A DNA stretch of 64,000 nt. It comes from Archilochus colubris. Its lineage: Eukaryota > Chordata > Aves > Apodiformes > Trochilidae. The translations under genes were made by a program, and so were the position numbers. Below the pieces are notes generated by a model. That model was not told where the DNA came from. It ran no database searches and saw only the letters and a list, made by a program, of their open reading frames with translations. Below are positions 12,365 to 26,930 of the stretch, piece after piece (the first letter of the stretch is position 1; each line of letters begins with the position of its first letter). The stretch is from the NCBI GenBank assembly GCA_023079485.1, contig CM041084.1, positions 66,187,709 through 66,251,708 on the forward strand, in the 5' to 3' direction.

Positions 12365-14399
12365 TGTGGAAAGAGCATGTGTCCTACTGAAGTGATGTGC
12401 AGCTCCTGTCTTTACTGAATCTCCAAAAAGGGCTGCTGTATTTTCTTAATGCCAAGAGGATTTGCATGTTGATCATATAAGCTTTCTGGAGGTCTTCAAA
12501 CAGGGCAGCCTACAGCTTCAGTGCCAAAACCAGAACGTGGGCAGGTTTTAACTGGCTGGCTCAAGGCTAGAACAAGGAGTCAAAGCTCCCTGAAAGAGGT
12601 AACTGCACGACACAGCTGCTCCCAGCTTTGGATCCCACTGAATTATGAACAAAACCAGAAGCTCCTGCTTTGCATGCAGATGACCTGATCAGCACCCCTT
12701 TGGGTCTTGGAGAGGAAGCATCCCTCAGCATGCACAGGCATCCTTTGCCTCTAACTCTGGGAGAAAAGCCATACTGTCGCTGTACTCTGCCTTTCCATGG
12801 CTGCTGATATACTCCACATCCCTAAAAAGAGGGGCTCACCTGGCTCAAAGACCCAGGCAAAAGGAAGGTGTGGAATAAAAGGGTGTATCTGCAGTCTCTG
12901 TGCAGGGTCCAGGGTTAAGCCTCTCCCTTATAACTACAGCAGTACAACCATTGCTGGCTTTCAGTCAAGAGAGGTTTATGCCAGGTAAGTCTGATTAGAA
13001 GGAGCAGCATGTCCAGAGGGGGAGCAGCAAGCAATTTCACTGAGGCCTGGTTGGGAAAGTCCCAGCACCTAAATCAAGATTAATTCTTGAGGACAGGATC
13101 CAGTGCATGTATAAACACCCTCCTCCTCCCTCACATCTCCATGCCTGTGGAAACGCAGTGGAGAGGCCAATGAATCCAGCCATTATCAGTCCAGAGAGAT
13201 CATCTGACAGTATCAAGTTCAGGTTCTGGCTTCACATCCTACATATTATTCCAAGTTTCTCCACTTTACCACTAGATGTACCCTATACTCTATTGCACAT
13301 GGCTGTTCCTCTTCTCCCTCGTGATTTCTGAGCCGTTTATCAAAATCAAGGGGATGATCCTCATATATCTGATGCTTATATGAAGACAAGGGAGTCACAC
13401 ATTCAACCACTCAGAGGCTAAGAACAAACCCCAATGCTTTTCATCCTTCACTATAGAACTTTTTTTTTTTCTACAACTCACGTTCAGCAAGCTAGTCTGG
13501 AAAGGACTAAGCTGGTTAGATGCCCAGAGTACCATCTGTCCAGACAACTGTTTTACCTCTTTCAATGTTTTCTTCCCTGAGATCCTTCACTTACATTGCT
13601 ACTCAAATAACAGTACATATTCACCCCAAAAAATATCACCCCCCCATGTTGTCAATAATCTACAGTAATGAAAAAGCATGTCTACCATTCAGAACATGAT
13701 CAAACATCTCTGTTTTAAAAGCACCTCCTTTGTCTAAGCTTCAGCTTTCTGTCACCATGTCAGAACCAATTGCAGGATGCATCCAAGACAGGTTGAAATC
13801 TGCTTCAGGCCTTATGGAATGAAAAATGGCTCAGAGTAACAGAAAACAGCCTTCAAAACTACACTGATAATGCCTTTCCAGAGATTTCTAGGCCATGTGA
13901 TTTTTGTCACTTTTTACGTTTCATTCTGCCTAATTAAAGTTAGTTCAGCCCAAATTGTCTAAACATACAGGAAAACACAGGGAACTCCTCTTCAAGGTTT
14001 CTGTCATCTGACATGCCATGGTAAGTAAATCTTAAGCAGAAAGTGAAGCAGCAGCACTTTTAGGAGCAATCATTTAATATGCTGCTGCTAGCCCTCTCCT
14101 TAAGAGTCTTGTGAATATGACTGGACCTTATGTCAAAAGTGCACTAACATTATAACCTTGGGTGAAGGAGTTTAGTTAGTTGTTTGTCTGTTAAAACACG
14201 TGGAGAATCTGTATTGACAATGTATTTCCAGTGCTAATTACCAACATCACCCACTTAAGAGAACAATCCACTCAGTTCTTTCCAGTTGTAATCACAGGAA
14301 CCATAAGGATGCAGGTAATTTTGAAAATCAGATGTGATCTGTACTTGGACAAGTTTCTGTTTGTTTTCTCTCCTTGGCTCATCTGCTATTTGTATCCTC

Positions 14400-14450
14400 A
14401 AAAAAAAACCCACCAAAAAAACCCAAAACAAAATTGACCCAAAAATCCCT
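14400..14450. repeat. A/C-rich low-complexity tract
   Basis: A stretch of A-runs and CCC groups (such as AAAACCCACC), similar in style to the tracts at 26292-26322, 31773-31901, 45126-45159 and 58676-58752. Confidence 0.7.
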
Positions 14451-17400
14451 CAGACATGCATGCACACTTCAGAGGAAGTCAAGAGACATTTGAATACCAA
14501 AACCCCAGCCATTTGGGAAACGCCCTCTTAAAACTGCAGAGCAATTTCAAAACAAATTTAAAGTACCACCAAATATTCCAGTGGTAACCAGCACTGAACA
14601 CTCGCATGGGATAAACAAAATGAAGTTGAGCAGCAAGAAATCTCTGTGGCTCTGCTAGTAAGGCATCCATTGCAATGCAGGCAGTGAAAGAGCAGGGTGG
14701 GGCGAACAGGTCCCAGGAATGATCAGATTGGGAAGCACTGAGTCATTTTAGCCCCATGTCTGCAAGGAGACACAGCAGGAGATCCCACAGCTGGTGCTGC
14801 TCCCCCTGGCACCCAGGCCCTGCACTCTTGCTGGCCCAGCTCATTATCCCCAAGGAGGCCCCAGTGCTTATGAGCAGCTCTGTGTCTATCAGGGAGCCCC
14901 CCCGCACAGCAATGTGGGGGTGCAGCAGCCCCTCTGGCGTCCCCCTGGGAATCCCTGCATCCCAGGGTGCCACACAGACGTGCCGTAAGCATCCCCCCAA
15001 GTTCCGCGTGGGCTGCCGTGCTGTCTCCCCGTGCCATGAGGTTCTCCCAGCAAAGCAAAACCAGCCTCGCTGCACGGCAGCAGACAGCATCATTAGGAGG
15101 AGATGAGCGTTATTATTTAAATCCAGCAAGACTAGCTGGGTGCGCTAAGGCTGCAAAATCCACCACTGATTATGTTCAAATGACAGATTAGGAATCCCTT
15201 TTCAGTGTTACCCGAGAGAGTCTGCAAAGTTAACCAGTGCCACAAAGCTGCCAGTACATGATACCTAAGGATATACAATACAGACGCACACAAAGCATTT
15301 TGTATTTTTAACCTAGAATAAGATTTTACCTTGCTGTGAATAAACTTGTAAGCATGAGTGAGAGTAGATACTGATCTACAAATACAAGGCGGGGGGGCTA
15401 CACCATTTCTGAATAATTATGCTCTATTCACAGATACTTAAGCAACTGCTAGGCAAAATCAGCAGGTTCGAACATGCTGAGATTGATAAAACTGCATTCC
15501 CAGCTTGTCTCAAAGTTACTCCTGTTCCCTACCAGCAGCATTGTCATAACACCTCGAAGGAAAAAAAGGAGACAAGTATTTGCCTGGTGATGCTGGTGAC
15601 AGGGAAGTGATTCAAACCATGTCTCCAAAGCAAAGCTTCCCAAAGGACAGCAAAATAAAGCATTCACTTGGAGTTTGCATCAACCCTTGCATAAAGGAGG
15701 GCAAACGAGGAGGGAAATGCAGTGTGAGTTTTCCAGCACAACTGCCTGCCTGCCGTCTGCATTCAGTTCACAGCAGACCTAAATTAACCATGCCAGATAC
15801 TGCAAGGAGACTTCCAGCTGGTAAGAAACTAATTTATAGAGGACAAGATTCCCTGTGGTTCTTTAAGCTTGGAGACAAAAGTTTATTAAAAGCAATAAAA
15901 CTAAGACTTAAAAATGTATTAAAAACCTGGCCTTGGACATTCTGAACTGCTGTTTTCTTTCATCTTTTTGGAAATCTGTGGTTTTTAGTCAAGTCTTTTA
16001 GTTACCATGGTATGTAAGCTTAGTCAGTGACTTAATTGTGGATTTTTAAGGAAACCTAATGTTTAGAGAAAACAACTATTATTAGATGGTAAGGACAATT
16101 AAAGCAGTTTTAAATTGTAGCATCAGGAAAAAAATATAGGGAAAAAAAATTAGAGAAAGGATGTCAAAAGAAGGAAAAGTTTTACCCTTAAAAGCAAACA
16201 CGGTTGAAGTAGTGCAAGGTACGTCCGGCCCTCTCCCTCAAACCACACCCCTTTACCAACCAAGCAAACAGAAGCCTCAGCCACTGCCCAGAATGAGGCG
16301 AAGCCCTCATCCAGTTGGTTCCCTCTCACACTCCACTGTTGAGCAATCCTGGTGGCACACAGTACAGAACAACTTGCTGCGTCACACAGCTCAAGGAGGA
16401 AAAAAAAAAAAAAACAACTGTCACAGCAATACTGGGGATTCTGCACAGATGGAGCCAAATACCTACCCACCACCACCCAGTGCATGCATGCAAGGAAGCT
16501 ACCCGAGATAAGAGAAGCACATCTTTGTTAAAGCAGGCACTCTGCATCACCCTGGTATCAGCAGTCACCAAGTACCTCGAGGGGCAAGGAAGTAAGGGGT
16601 TATCACTGTGCACACACTTGTGCAGACTCTTCCCTGTGCTGAGGACGGTACCCTAGCAAAGGAGGTTTCACATGCTCAGCCCATTTCCTCTCTTGTTCCT
16701 GACCATGTGGTCCTCCTTCCTCACCAGTGGTGATCTCACAGCATTCCCCTGCTGAGCAGAGAAGCTCAAGGAAAAGGTTCCACCTCGTGTTACATGGATG
16801 TTTAGTTTATAAAGTTTATTATATATATAAGTATTATAGTTTAGTTTAGTTGTATGTTTAGCACAGTAGCTGGCAACAGAAGTCCCTGCATGACTAATGC
16901 TCCTTTACAGGAGTTTGGGAACTTTCCCCTTCAAGTGAAATTGATTTCAGTGCAGTCCACAAGCAACATGGATTGCCTCACTCTCTTTACCCTCAGTTTA
17001 AGACTTTCAAGAACATTGAGGCAGCTTGATGTCTAAAACAAGCCACGTAGAAGTCGTACACCTCCTTCAATTAAGACATCTTTCCACATTAAGCACAGGA
17101 GACCTGACTCTGAGGATTTACCAAAAAAGAAAAAAAATGCTGAGAATGTTTAGAAAATTTCAGCTATGAGAACAGCCTGAAGAACTCATCATACCTACAG
17201 ATATATTCAAGAAGGAGAAAGCATTTGCATATTTTGTGCTATTTATCAGTTTCATAATGGCACTACTACTTTACAGACCGTGTCTTTGCCTAAGCTGTGT
17301 AACATCACCCAAGTGAGCATCATGTCTCAAAAACACGTGTGAAAGGCTATGGCTAAGGCCAAACATCAGGATTCCCCTCACCATTTTATACAGCTTGATT

Positions 17401-20400
17401 AGTTTTCCCAAATGCTGCCAATCTACTGTTAGCAAATAGCCTATTTTTAAAAGAGGGGAGAAAAGAAAGGAAAAAACCTGCTGACCCTGAGAGGGGGTAG
17501 GTTTTGCAGTTTGCTGGTTCCAGCATGCTAAACTAGAACAGGTTGAGCAGGTTAGATGCTGAGGAGAGAAAAGGTAAAGCTTGAAGACATACATTAAAGG
17601 TGGAACGACAGGAACCACAAACACAGTTTGAGATAGACTTTTTCCTCATTCTCGTTGGTACTTGGCCCAGAAATCTTTTCAGACAACAGGAGGAACAGTG
17701 AACTTGCATTCATTAGAGAAGCAATGTAAGCATTTCTGATGTGCACACACAACAGGCTGAGCAAAGATTACTTTAACATACAAACTCTCCCAGAAAACTT
17801 TCTCACCACCAGCATTTTCCACACAGGATCACCCAACCAAAGTAAAAACTAAAATACAATCCACCAACCAAAATTCCACCAGAACATGTCACTTGCTAAC
17901 CTGGAGAGCTAACATCTCTGCAACAAACACCTAATGTCAAGCTTATAGCAAAGGACTACAAGCACCTCAATTCCCTGCAAAGACTGTCTGGATTTTCTAG
18001 TGCTTGTTAAGGCTTGCATCTATTTTGTAGCTCTTCAAGGTGAGAAGGGGAGGTAACATCCCTGAGAATACTAAACCTTCGGAGGAGGTGATGTTCCTGA
18101 AAGGGTACACAGAAAGATCAAGGTCTGAGGCTGCCTGTGCTCTGTGACTAGAGGGTAATCTGTCAAGTGGCTTGTGCTCATTTGAACTGTGACATGAGTA
18201 ACAAAGCAGCACTAAGCTATGCTCAATACACTCTGTTACACGCAAATTTATGTTACTGCCTGTCAGGACCCCTTGGCACAAGGCACAGCAGAAACCTAAA
18301 CGTATTGGGAGCAGCCTTTTTTTGCCTGCTGAAAACCAAAAGATAAAAATCCACAAGCTTACAAAGCACAAGATCAGACTTAGCTGTTACTTAAAGGCAA
18401 CGCACACAAAATCTAAGACTGAAAAGCACCCAGAAATCTTTCGTATGTTTAGGTACTGAAGGGTTCTGGAGATGCAAGTATAATGTTCCTCATTGTGTAC
18501 GCTTTGGTTCTCAAGAACAATGGAGCTAATTAAGGTCAGCATATAAATCTTAACTCTGCACTTCCTTGCTTCGCTTGATTCTAATCAGATCTCAGCATTC
18601 ATGTTTTTGTGTTGACTTCCTTTGCTGTTCTTTAATGATAACTGAAGGGGGATACTGTCCAAGGCTACAAGCAGCATGTAATAAGCCTAAAATCATGGCA
18701 TCTAGGCCCTTACAGCTCACAGAGGTACTGTGGCAGAAGATCTCCTTCAGAGTCTCTTGCTGCTGAAGATATCCACTGAGGGTTTTTTTTGGAGCACCCT
18801 ATTTATGCATCACATGAATTAAATAAAAATTACATTAAGTCTTAACAAAAGATGACCAATCTACTCAACAACAGTGATACAGACAAAAGTTTCTGCCTGG
18901 GACTACTGAAAATACCTGTCTCCTAATTCTTATCAAAGACATACAGCATCCTACAACTATTCTGCTTTTGGGAAAGCCTGGCACTTTCTTTCTTTTTTCA
19001 TTTTGCTTTTTCATTTTCTGTAAAACGTGGGGATCTCAGCAGAATACCAAACATTTACTCTGGATACATCTGCTGACAGGAGAGAGACCAAAAAACGTTC
19101 TCTCCACCTGTTTCCCTATCCTCATTTACAAAATGTATTAGTGAAAATATAAGAATCATATTTTATTTTCAAAGAAAAACCAAAACAGGTATCACATCTC
19201 GCTTATCTCCTTCAAGTGCAGTTATCAATTACCAGAAGCAGAAATTAGTTGTGTTCATTATCCCTGATGAAGAATTAGGGTACTTGCACTTGCCAAAGCC
19301 TATCTTTCACTATCCTGCTGACAGTGGTTAAATCATCCTTCACACATAAGGAACTGATTTGAAAGCCTGGAATATACCTTACTTCTTCATATTTAAGAGC
19401 GCTACCTACTTACACTATGTTGAAATAGAAGCTCCTTAGAAGTCCTAGATGACCAAAATGACATTTCTATTGTGCAAGACAAGAAGAGAAGGCCTTTTCA
19501 CGTATGTGAATTATCAATAATTTTCAGTGTGGCTAGTTCCTTGGCTATTTGTACACTCAAGATCATGTATGCTTTATTTTTCAAAGCTACACAACGTTTC
19601 ACACCAAATTTCTAGTTGGGGATCTTGACAAACCACCAGCAATGAAAGCATGTTGTAATAAGGCCCCTCTTTTGGAAGAAAAAAAAGCTCACCATTACAT
19701 TTGGCTATGCTCTGTTTCAAAAAAACTCCCATCTTAAGCAAATGCCAGACTTCTGCTGGGCTGTAGAGATCCTATTTGTACTTAGAGGCTCTGCATTGTT
19801 ACTGCACTGCACCCTACAAAAGCACACACCGCATATTGAAAGTGGGACAATGCCATAAGTAACAAATAACATAGGAGCAGTTCATAGGTGGAACATGGGG
19901 AGATGAAGGATTCAGCCAGATCTGGAGGACACTCTGGCTGCTGGATATTTCTGAAGTCACATACAGCTTGTTTGCATGCCTGCCCAAGAAACACAGTTCC
20001 ATCTTAAAGAGGTCAGGGAAATCATTAGAGCACATGCATCTCTACCTCTGTGCCCTTAGCAGGATCCAACACCCATCTTCCAACCAATTACATTACAATC
20101 TCCACCAAATGTACACACTCAACAGTAAAAATGGCCAGATAAAAACATCAAAATTCACAGGTTACCCTGCAGCACATGCGCTTTCTGTATTTCTCAAAAA
20201 ACTCACTCAGCAACATCTACGCATACAAAGAATGTTTTAAAAATACTAAATTTAAACACCAGAATAGCACCATACCCTGCTAACAAAAACAGCTGTTTGT
20301 CTCTCCACAGCACATTAAAAAGAGAAGTTTGGGAAAATTATCTAGCACTGAAAATAAGACTGAGAATGAAAGTGCCTTCCTAATTAAAAGAAGAAATACC

Positions 20401-23149
20401 TTCTTTGATAGGACCCTTTGTAAGCATGCTTCAAAGCATAGCTTCTGCGATCCAGATCTTCCAATTTGAGTTTCAAAGACTTCTGCATGTGGTTCTTGCA
20501 TGTGGTGTTTCACATGTGCCAAAAACAAAACAATTCCCTAAACTTTGAGACCTGTTCCTGAGATGGTGCATACGCAGTCTACAAGTAGGATGTAAATAAA
20601 AAGCCATTATGAAGAATTTTGCTAGGTATGGGCTAAGGAGCAGAAGGAGAGAAAGAATGTGATGTTTTAGTTTGATATGAACACTTCAGTTAGTCTGAAT
20701 TACTACACTTGCATAGGCAGCCTGGTAAACACCAGCCATGGACACTGCAGTTTCAATTACCAAACTGGGGAAGCTGTGCCTGGAATATATGTATTATCCA
20801 TTTAGCCTTTTCAAATTTGCCATGGAGCTAACCCACTGGAAACTGGCAGGAAGGTTTCTCACCCCCCTTCTCACATTTATATCCTATTAACATCTTCAAG
20901 TTGCATGGAAAGCATATGATTTTAAAGCAATAGGTACAGACCATCCTCAGTCATAACAACAGAAAATGAGGCTTTGGCAAAGTTTCCTACCCATGAAGAA
21001 AACTCTTTTGGAGCAAGTGGAATCATCACCCTTCCCCATGAAGCTTGATGCATGTTCTACCGGAATGCAACATGGTAAGTCAAGCTAAGCCTTTTCTCTA
21101 CCTCAAGGTCTTTTGCTAAAGCATCCAACCCACCACCACCAAAACCCAAAGCAGCAGCCTAACTACACTGTCTGGTTTTGGGGAGATGCAGCAGTGGAGA
21201 TGGAATAAGAGGCTTGCAATCTCCTATTTGGTAGCAGAGTCTAGACACAAAAGAGTTCCCCAGAGTTGGCACTATTTGCAGCTGAACTCTCTAGGGAGCT
21301 ACTGTGATGATACAGATGGAAAGCCTTTATTAAATGCAATATATTGATTTAGGACAAAACTTTGGAAATCTCCAGCCCTTTCAGAGCTACAGAAAACTCT
21401 TTATACACACACATCCTCCTTCTATACAGTTTATGATCCTGCTGGAGATGTGAGAATATTCAACTTCAATTTACTGTGACTGAGAGAAAGCTGTAGTGTC
21501 TGTGTGTCTAGCCTAAAAGTGTGAGGATTAGCATATCCCAAACTGCAGATTTTCTTATGTACTGTTCACTGTAATGTCATTCCAGTTACAGGTATTTTGA
21601 ACTTAAAATTACTGTGATCTAAATCCTTCCTCCAAATTCCTAAAAAGCCTCAAGAAAACCACCTCCCAAACCTCCAAATCAGTCCCTGATTCTAGAAGGC
21701 TTTGTATTTCCAAGAAGACTCACCTTTACCAGTATTGGTAAAAACCAAATCTCTGTAAAAAATTAAGTATTGTCTCTAGCTCTCCTGCTTCAGAGCAATT
21801 CCTGTTCATGATACAAGACACTGATGGATCTCCCAGTTACTGTACCATATTTGAACAACCCCAAGTAGGAGAAGCAGCACTGATATGCAGGCAGTTAGCT
21901 TGATGGCACATTCAGAAGAGTAAGAAAATAAGCTTTGCACACTGGACATTGAGCACTCTCCATAAACCTTTGTTCTCTACAACTGCAGTTGTCCCACAGG
22001 CCACTGCAGTCTGGCAGCTGTAAGAGAGTATTCTGAGATGCTCTGGACTTTCCCATTGAAAATCCTGGCCAAGAGTCACCCTGGTCAGAATAGAAAGCAA
22101 CTTCTAACCTTTTTTTTCTGAATGGTGCTGCGCAAGAGAACCTTCCCCCTCCACCCCTGTGTGCTGTGCCCATTCAACTTGACTTGTTGATGAGGAGCCA
22201 AGGAGCACAACAAAAAGAGACTGGACTTGATGTGAGAGGTTATGACTCATTTACAAATTAAGTGTTGCATGTACTGTGGGAGTAAGGAAGGGTAGCATCA
22301 ATTCCACAGGTGAGGAGTACAGACAACACCCCAACACAGCTAAACTTTTCCAGAGAAGAGATGGGCCGAAACCAGTGTTCCCACTCAACAAAAACCTACA
22401 GAAAAGTTTTGCCCACATGCCAAAAAACAATTAAGAGCTCTGGAGGGCTTTCTCCTCTCTACAGTTAATAAAGTGAGGGAGAAGAAAAATTACTTTCTAT
22501 GGAGAGGACACACACTTCAGAATGTAACAACACTAGTATTTTATAAACCAAAAAAGTAATCAAAACTCCTTCCCTCCTCTGCTCAGTTGAATGCCAAACA
22601 AATTGGCCACTATGAGGTGGAAAAATGGATCAAAAATTTCATCCTCTGTCAGAACAGTAACAAGAACAATATTTCCCTTGAAAAAAACCCACTTCTTTGG
22701 ACTTTCTTCCCTAAAAGCTCTTTTGAAAGTCTGGATTTTAAAAATAGGGTAGACAGTTAAGTAAGTCCAGAATAAGGCTAAAAAGGGAGAAAGAGAACAG
22801 AGTATGTATGTAGTATGTGTCTACACATTTCTTCCTTTGTTAAGATACCGGCAAGCTAACTTCTCCCTCACTCCTCTCATGTGAACTGGTGTAAATACAA
22901 TAGTATTTGGTGTGGCTCCTGCAGAACCTTCTACAAGCTACACTGATTGTTCAGCAGCACATTCACAGTTTTCTGATATGCCTACAACTTCTCTCTCTGA
23001 TCCCACACTGGATGAGATGGTGGAAGGATACCATCATGTTAGCTACCACAGTCAGGACAGAATCTTGTTCTTAGCTGGTTTAGGCATATATCTGTCACTA
23101 CTTAGATACCATAGCACAAAAATGGAGAACAATAAAGGAACTACGTGCA

Positions 23150-23191
23150 AAAGCAGAGAAAAATGGATGTAAAGCAGAGAAAAATGGATGT
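23150..23191. repeat. Exact 21-bp tandem duplication
   Basis: Units 23150-23170 and 23171-23191 are identical. It lies within the 18-kb RREB1 intron and its perfect identity suggests a recent local duplication. Confidence 0.9.
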
Positions 23192-25618
23192 GTATTATCA
23201 TCCTGTGGACCAGCTGGTGCAGAAGAAAGTCACAGCACCACTACAAGCATGGCCCATGGAAGTTCCACTTGAGGCAGGACATGGCAAGCAGGTCCTTGCT
23301 CTGGGATCCTGAGGCAGAAGCATTTTTTGATATGATGTGAGAGGCATTCATCTTTGGCAGTGGAAGGCCAGTGGCCCTCATGCTACAGGTAAGCTCGAGA
23401 TGTCTAGTAAAGAATTTACTGCACACCATCTTAGACCTGAAATACTTGTTTTGGAAGAAGGTACCCAGTGGGCAAAATTAACATCTTCCTTGTGAGTGCG
23501 GGCACCAAATAACAAATTTAAGTTCGGTTTGCATTTGTTCTCATCTGCCTACTTGCACATTCATGCTTTCCACTTTGGCAACAGGATTCACTATCATAGT
23601 CTGCTACAAAAACATCAAAAAGTTATTTACTGCAAAAAAAATGGTGGCACAGTCCTCCTTTAGCAAAACTAGCCTGTTTCAGTGTGCTCAGGATCTCAGT
23701 TGTCATAGGGTCTGGGGTCACTTGTTGCAGTGCTACCAGGCTCAGTAACAGGTTTCTGCAAGCTCCCACTGAGCTGCTGTGGTGTGGTCAAGCACAAGAA
23801 GGAGTTTTACACAGAAGACAGGAACCTATCAGATGGGAAGGACTTTTAATAGGAAGATTTTCCTTGACAAACTTAGATCCTTCTTGGTGTGGTCAGTATA
23901 TACAGCACTCCATCCTGATAACTTCAAGCGACACCTCGTTAATAGAAAAACTTAAACCCAAGCAACCTTCTCATCAGAAGGGTCTGATCTGTACTTCTTT
24001 TTGGGCAAATAACTAACACAGTCTGGTGGTTCTCTCAAATTTACTACTAAAATGCAGGGGAAATCCCCATAAGAAAAAGTGACAACATCAACATCTATTA
24101 GACTTGGAGTTCAGTCTCAGGGGACACCTTCCTTTCCTGCTTCTGGGAGAGGACAAGAAGATGCCCAGTGAGCAAGTAAACAGCCAAACAAACCCCACAA
24201 GCAGCCCTTCAGCAAGCAGCCTAGGCTGAGGACCTGGACACATGTGTTTGACAGAGTCCTGACTCAAAAATTCACCCTTGGATGCTGACAGCAGCATCAG
24301 CTGCAACTCAGCAGCTGTGCTGTCTTCCTCAGAGCAGACAGAAGAATGACCCAGTCTGGCAAACATGTGGCTTAAAACACCTCTGGTCAGATGAGTCAGA
24401 CGTGTGATTTATTCAGTGCCCAAGGCCAGTATCTTCTCTGAACATCTTTGTATCTTTCCCTTCTCATTTTACGGTTTTCTCTCCAACCCTGCCCAGTTGC
24501 AATCAAGTTAAATAAATGCGGAATTACAAATCTGTATTCCCTCCTGTTTCTTCTGTTTTCAAGTAACTGTTTAAAACAAACAATTGATAAAAAAAGGGAA
24601 AACTGCAAGCAGCTATTTCTTCCTTTGTGCAGCATTATGTTACCTTTCCCATTGTCACAGCAATCCCCTCTTTTATTCCAGCTATAGCACATTGCTTGGA
24701 AAATGACTGATAATAAGGAAACAAGATCTCTTCCTTCCCACACAGAACGAGTCTGTAACCACCACTCCTGGCATCTTCCTTATAGGCTATATTCCTTTCC
24801 CCCACCTGTCTTGCAGTTTCTTTGTAGGTTGTAAACTCTTTGATATGAGGACTAAAGCTATGTGGGAATTCACAAAAATCTTAATCAGCTCTGAGGTGCT
24901 CCACCCATGCAAATAAATGAATACTGAATCCAGGGATGGAGAGAAGGGATGAAACATCCATGTGATTTAACATTTTGTTTCCTCAGTTGGTAACTGTATA
25001 TATTACTACCTCCCTATGAAGGAATTACATTAATTCCTTTTGGCAACTTGACTTATAGAGAATTTCCTGGATCTTCAGTGCAGTAAGTAGTCTACAGTAC
25101 AAGCAAGTACTGATGTATGTATTTTTAAAAAGCATCAATTATATGAAGAAGCATCTTCATGGTGGGACTTGGGATACTTAACTATATAACATAAAACACC
25201 ACCACACATTTGCTAATACTGCAACCATTTGCATCTATGACTCAGATACTACAAACCAGAAGCTCCTCTCCAGCTTTGCTATTTGTTTTTGTCCTTTGAG
25301 GAAAAAAAAACCATCCCGTTTGTAATAACATTAGTAATAATTATCAGTACATCATCAGTATCTGGATATTCATAACAACTCCTGATAATATGTGAAGAGA
25401 GCTGGAAGACCTTGATCAATTCTAACCTCCCCCCACAACCTCAGCATCCTAGTAGTTAAAGTGTGCATGCCTATATCTGTGTTATGCCAACCTTGTAGAA
25501 CAGGGATAGCCCACATTTTCTTCAAGTGTCTTGTTGGCTTCAAACTCTTTCCAAGGCAACAAAACAGCCCCCTGTCCTGTAACCCTTTCCAAACTCCTGG
25601 GTCATGATCAGCACTCAC

Positions 25619-25782
25619 CTGTGCATGTTTCCATTGGTGGTGAAGGACTGTCCACATACTGAACATTTATAAGGCCTTTCACCTGAGTGCACCAGCATGT
25701 GGCGATCAAGGGAGCTCGCTGAGCTCAGAGACTTTCCACAGATGCTGCAGGAATGGTCTGTCCCTCCAGTGTCAGTGTTATG
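25619..25782 (-). CDS. RREB1: RREB1 coding exon D (zinc fingers 2 and 3)
   Basis: This 164-nt exon starts at gctttctctag|CAT and ends at ATGCACAG|GTGAGTGC, both strong sites. Its first codon is the last His ligand of finger 1. It encodes complete finger 2 (Cys 150, Cys 153, His 166, His 170), the linker SGERPYK, which is close to the standard TGEKP linker, and finger 3 up to Arg 193. Finger 3 has Cys 178 and 181 here and its His ligands in exon E. The exon ends with AG, and exon E supplies G to complete an Arg codon. All fingers have C-x2-C-x12-H-x3-H spacing. The adjoining fingers 2 and 3 form a tandem pair able to contact DNA together. Confidence 0.97.
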
Positions 25783-26840
25783 CTAGAGAAAGCAATGATT
25801 TTTTTTTCATTGAGTGTCCCTTTCAAAGTGCCAGTAAAATAATAGCGAGACCTATGAACATCTTAAAAGCAGGTTTAAAGAGCCAGTGGGCACAATAACT
25901 TATATTAAGGTGTGCCCAGTATATAGCTCTCCTACCCAGCCCTCCCCCTCAACTCCACCCCCACCCTTTATTTTTAACTCCTTAGTTCTCCAGCACACAA
26001 GTAGCTGTTTTGTACAGCCTGCAATGCCTGCCACATGCAGTACTTCTGATGGGTGTGCAGGAGAAGAAAATGGAAAAGGACTCAGCAGCAACCCATCAAA
26101 CAGTACCTTGGGACACTTTAGCTGTGAAGTGCTTTGGGGTTGAGTGAGTGGTAAGGGGGAAAACAGAAAGGTGATATAACTAAAAACCTCATGGGAGAAG
26201 GAAGACACTTAAAAATATGGCCATTATGTACTGTGCTGTATGTATCACTGTATCTTACTTGCATTCAGAGACTTAAAGATTTCTTCATACGGCAAAAAAA
26301 CCCCAAAACAACCCAACCCAGGAGAGTAAGAAAAAAATTAAGTAACAGTTACAGTACAGAAGGCAAAACTGAAGTAGTAAGTATCTAGTGGACCCACGGT
26401 GGTGAGCCACAGCCTTAGCAACCAAAGCAGAACCTTCTGATGTAGAAAAGGCCAAACATCCTTATAAAGTATGCATATAATTCAAAATTCAAGAAAAGGC
26501 CTGTAGCTGACAAAAAAAGTGCATCATCTATTAGAGAGTGTATTTTTAATTCTGCCTCCCCAAACTGCTATACCCTGTGAAAGACTGAGAAGGCTCTTCT
26601 ACACTGGCATGGTTTAAAAACTATGCCTTCCTGCTTCTTAATTTGCATGACCAGTAAAGGGATCTGTACTCAACAGGATAAGAAAACAGGACTTAGGCCT
26701 CATGATTAAGTGGTTAACTGGATCCTTGGGATACCTTAAGCTATACAGAACAGGACATACATCCTTGTTTGAGACACTGCGGGGGCAGGGACACACACTC
26801 TTAATAGAAGTAAGAAATCAAAAGCTGACACTCTGCATAC
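25783..26840 (-). other. RREB1 intron C-D
   Basis: This 1058-bp intron runs from donor CAG|GTATGC to acceptor ttctctag. It has a short A/C-rich tract near 26292-26322 and no gene that I recognise. Confidence 0.85.
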
Positions 26841-26930
26841 CTGACGAATGTGCATAGTTAGCTGGTGCTGTGTAGTGCAAATCTTTTCACACAGAGGACA
26901 AGTATAGGAAGACTTCTCTTCTTTTGTTTC
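26841..26930 (-). CDS. RREB1: RREB1 coding exon C (zinc finger 1)
   Basis: This exon is exactly 90 nt (30 codons), in phase 0 at both ends. The acceptor is tttgtacacag and the donor CAG|GTATGC. It encodes ETKEEKSSY followed by most of the first C2H2 zinc finger: Cys at about residues 119 and 122 and His at 135. The fourth zinc ligand (His 139) is the first codon of exon D, so the intron splits the finger. The peptide is nearly identical to the recalled human segment. C2H2 fingers of RREB1 bind DNA at Ras-responsive elements in the nucleus. Because both ends are phase 0, skipping this exon would keep frame and remove finger 1. Confidence 0.96.

Larger units (their letters stand above)
7271..25618 (-). 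other. RREB1 intron D-E (18.3 kb)
   Basis: This is the largest complete intron in the window (donor AG|GTGAGT, acceptor ctgctcag). It contains T-runs (8563-8638), an A-run (11165-11187), a G-rich cluster (12337-12364), a moderately CpG-containing stretch (about 14790-15145) and a 21-bp tandem duplication (23150-23191). I found no zinc-finger-like or other protein-like exon in it, and D joins E directly in the known protein order. The open frames present are scattered and lack coding character. Confidence 0.82.
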
